A stretch of DNA of 6,364 nt from Rhodoferax sp. (GTDB lineage: Bacteria; Pseudomonadota; Gammaproteobacteria; Burkholderiales; Burkholderiaceae_C), in the NCBI GenBank assembly GCA_030833685.1, contig JAURGS010000146.1:1-6364 (forward strand), read 5' to 3'. Position 1 is the first letter of the stretch. Every line of letters starts with the position of its first letter. The position numbers and the translations under genes were made by a program. The notes below the pieces were generated by a model that had not been told where the DNA came from, did no database searches, and was given only the letters and a program-made list of their open reading frames with translations. Positions 6,021 through 6,364 of the stretch are shown here, piece after piece.

Positions 6021-6364
6021 ATGTCCAGCCTGAATGACATGATCAATCGCCGCCTGCGGCAAATCGCTGGCAGGGAAACCAAGCATGCAGCGCTATACCG
6101 TGCCGTGCTTGAGGCCGTTGATTCCGGGATTGTGAAGCCCGGTGACAAGCTCCCCACAGAAGCTGAATGGGTCAGCCAACTGCCTGTCAGCTTGGGCACG
6201 GTGCAACGCGCTATCAGGGCCTTGGTCCGGGAGGGGCATGTTGTTCGAAGGCGTGGCCTGGGAACCCATGTGGCGATGCGGCCTGACATTTTGGAAAACC
6301 CATTGCATTGCCGCTTTCTGGGCCCAGACGGGTTTCTGCCCGTCTATTCAGCACTGATAGGTCG
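6021..6364 (+). CDS. GntR-family transcriptional regulator, HutC/UTRA type (3' end beyond window)
   Basis: This is a DNA-binding regulator whose first 114 residues are visible; the frame is open at the right edge. Residues about 22-85 form the GntR winged helix-turn-helix: GDKLPTEAEW (41-50), the recognition helix region VSLGTVQRAIRAL (56-68), and the wing RRRGLGTHVA (76-85). Then NPLHCRFLG (93-101) and a DG..LPVYS stretch mark the beginning of a UTRA (HutC-type) effector-binding domain, which senses a small molecule. It is transcribed divergently from the hydroxylase operon and so most likely controls it, with a pathway metabolite as the effector (inference). Start choice is uncertain: ATG 6021 has AAGGG only one base away, ATG 6039 has nothing, and GTG 5988 lies in the palindrome area. 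The family commonly has 240-260 residues, so over half is missing only because the window ends. Confidence 0.88.
   Translation, partial: MSSLNDMINRRLRQIAGRETKHAALYRAVLEAVDSGIVKPGDKLPTEAEWVSQLPVSLGTVQRAIRALVREGHVVRRRGLGTHVAMRPDILENPLHCRFLGPDGFLPVYSALIG

Noticed and set aside
5142..6142. CRISPR arrays, tRNA or rRNA genes anywhere in the window, with special attention to non-coding parts
   Set aside because: No regularly spaced repeats and no tRNA-like cloverleaf or rRNA sequence were seen by eye.

Overview
The window looks like chromosomal DNA from a betaproteobacterium, most likely of the order Burkholderiales. This rests on protein character only: an AA_synth/DUF1185 protein, a ketopantoate reductase paralogue with an NGLPWW motif, a GntR/UTRA regulator with the VSLGTVQ helix, and a PsiF-like tail of the kind I associate with Comamonadaceae. 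The genus cannot be fixed without a search.

Layout: Positions 1-243 hold nothing convincing, apart from a possible gene start leaving the left edge on the minus strand and a weak terminator-like hairpin. Positions 244-552 are scarred accessory DNA. The first third of an IS3-family OrfA transposase is joined in frame to the tail of a Cys-containing PsiF-repeat-like protein, next to an IS-end-like leader that can form a long hairpin. Positions 555-5923 are one tightly packed minus-strand operon of five genes. In transcription order these are an FAD subunit (CoxM-like), a 2Fe-2S subunit (CoxS-like), a molybdopterin subunit (CoxL-like), an AA_synth/DUF1185 protein and a PanE/ApbA-family reductase. 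The first four junctions are overlaps or a gap of a few bases, and the last gap is 21 bases. Positions 5924-6020 are a divergent control region. From 6021 a GntR-family (HutC/UTRA type) regulator runs off the right edge on the plus strand.

How the genes may work together: the three subunits form a complete molybdenum hydroxylase of the xanthine dehydrogenase/CO dehydrogenase superfamily. All eight iron-sulfur cysteines and the catalytic glutamate are present. The active-site loop reads MYRGVGH and lacks the cysteine of true CO dehydrogenase, so the substrate is probably an N-heterocycle, an aldehyde or a related organic compound. The two downstream enzymes, one of unknown reaction and one NAD(P)H-dependent reductase, probably act on products of the same pathway. 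The divergent GntR regulator probably controls the operon through a perfect 14-base palindrome that forms the -10 region of both divergent promoters. The combination (MoCo hydroxylase + DUF1185 + PanE-like + HutC-type GntR) is a coherent catabolic module whose substrate I cannot name. No cofactor maturation gene is visible.
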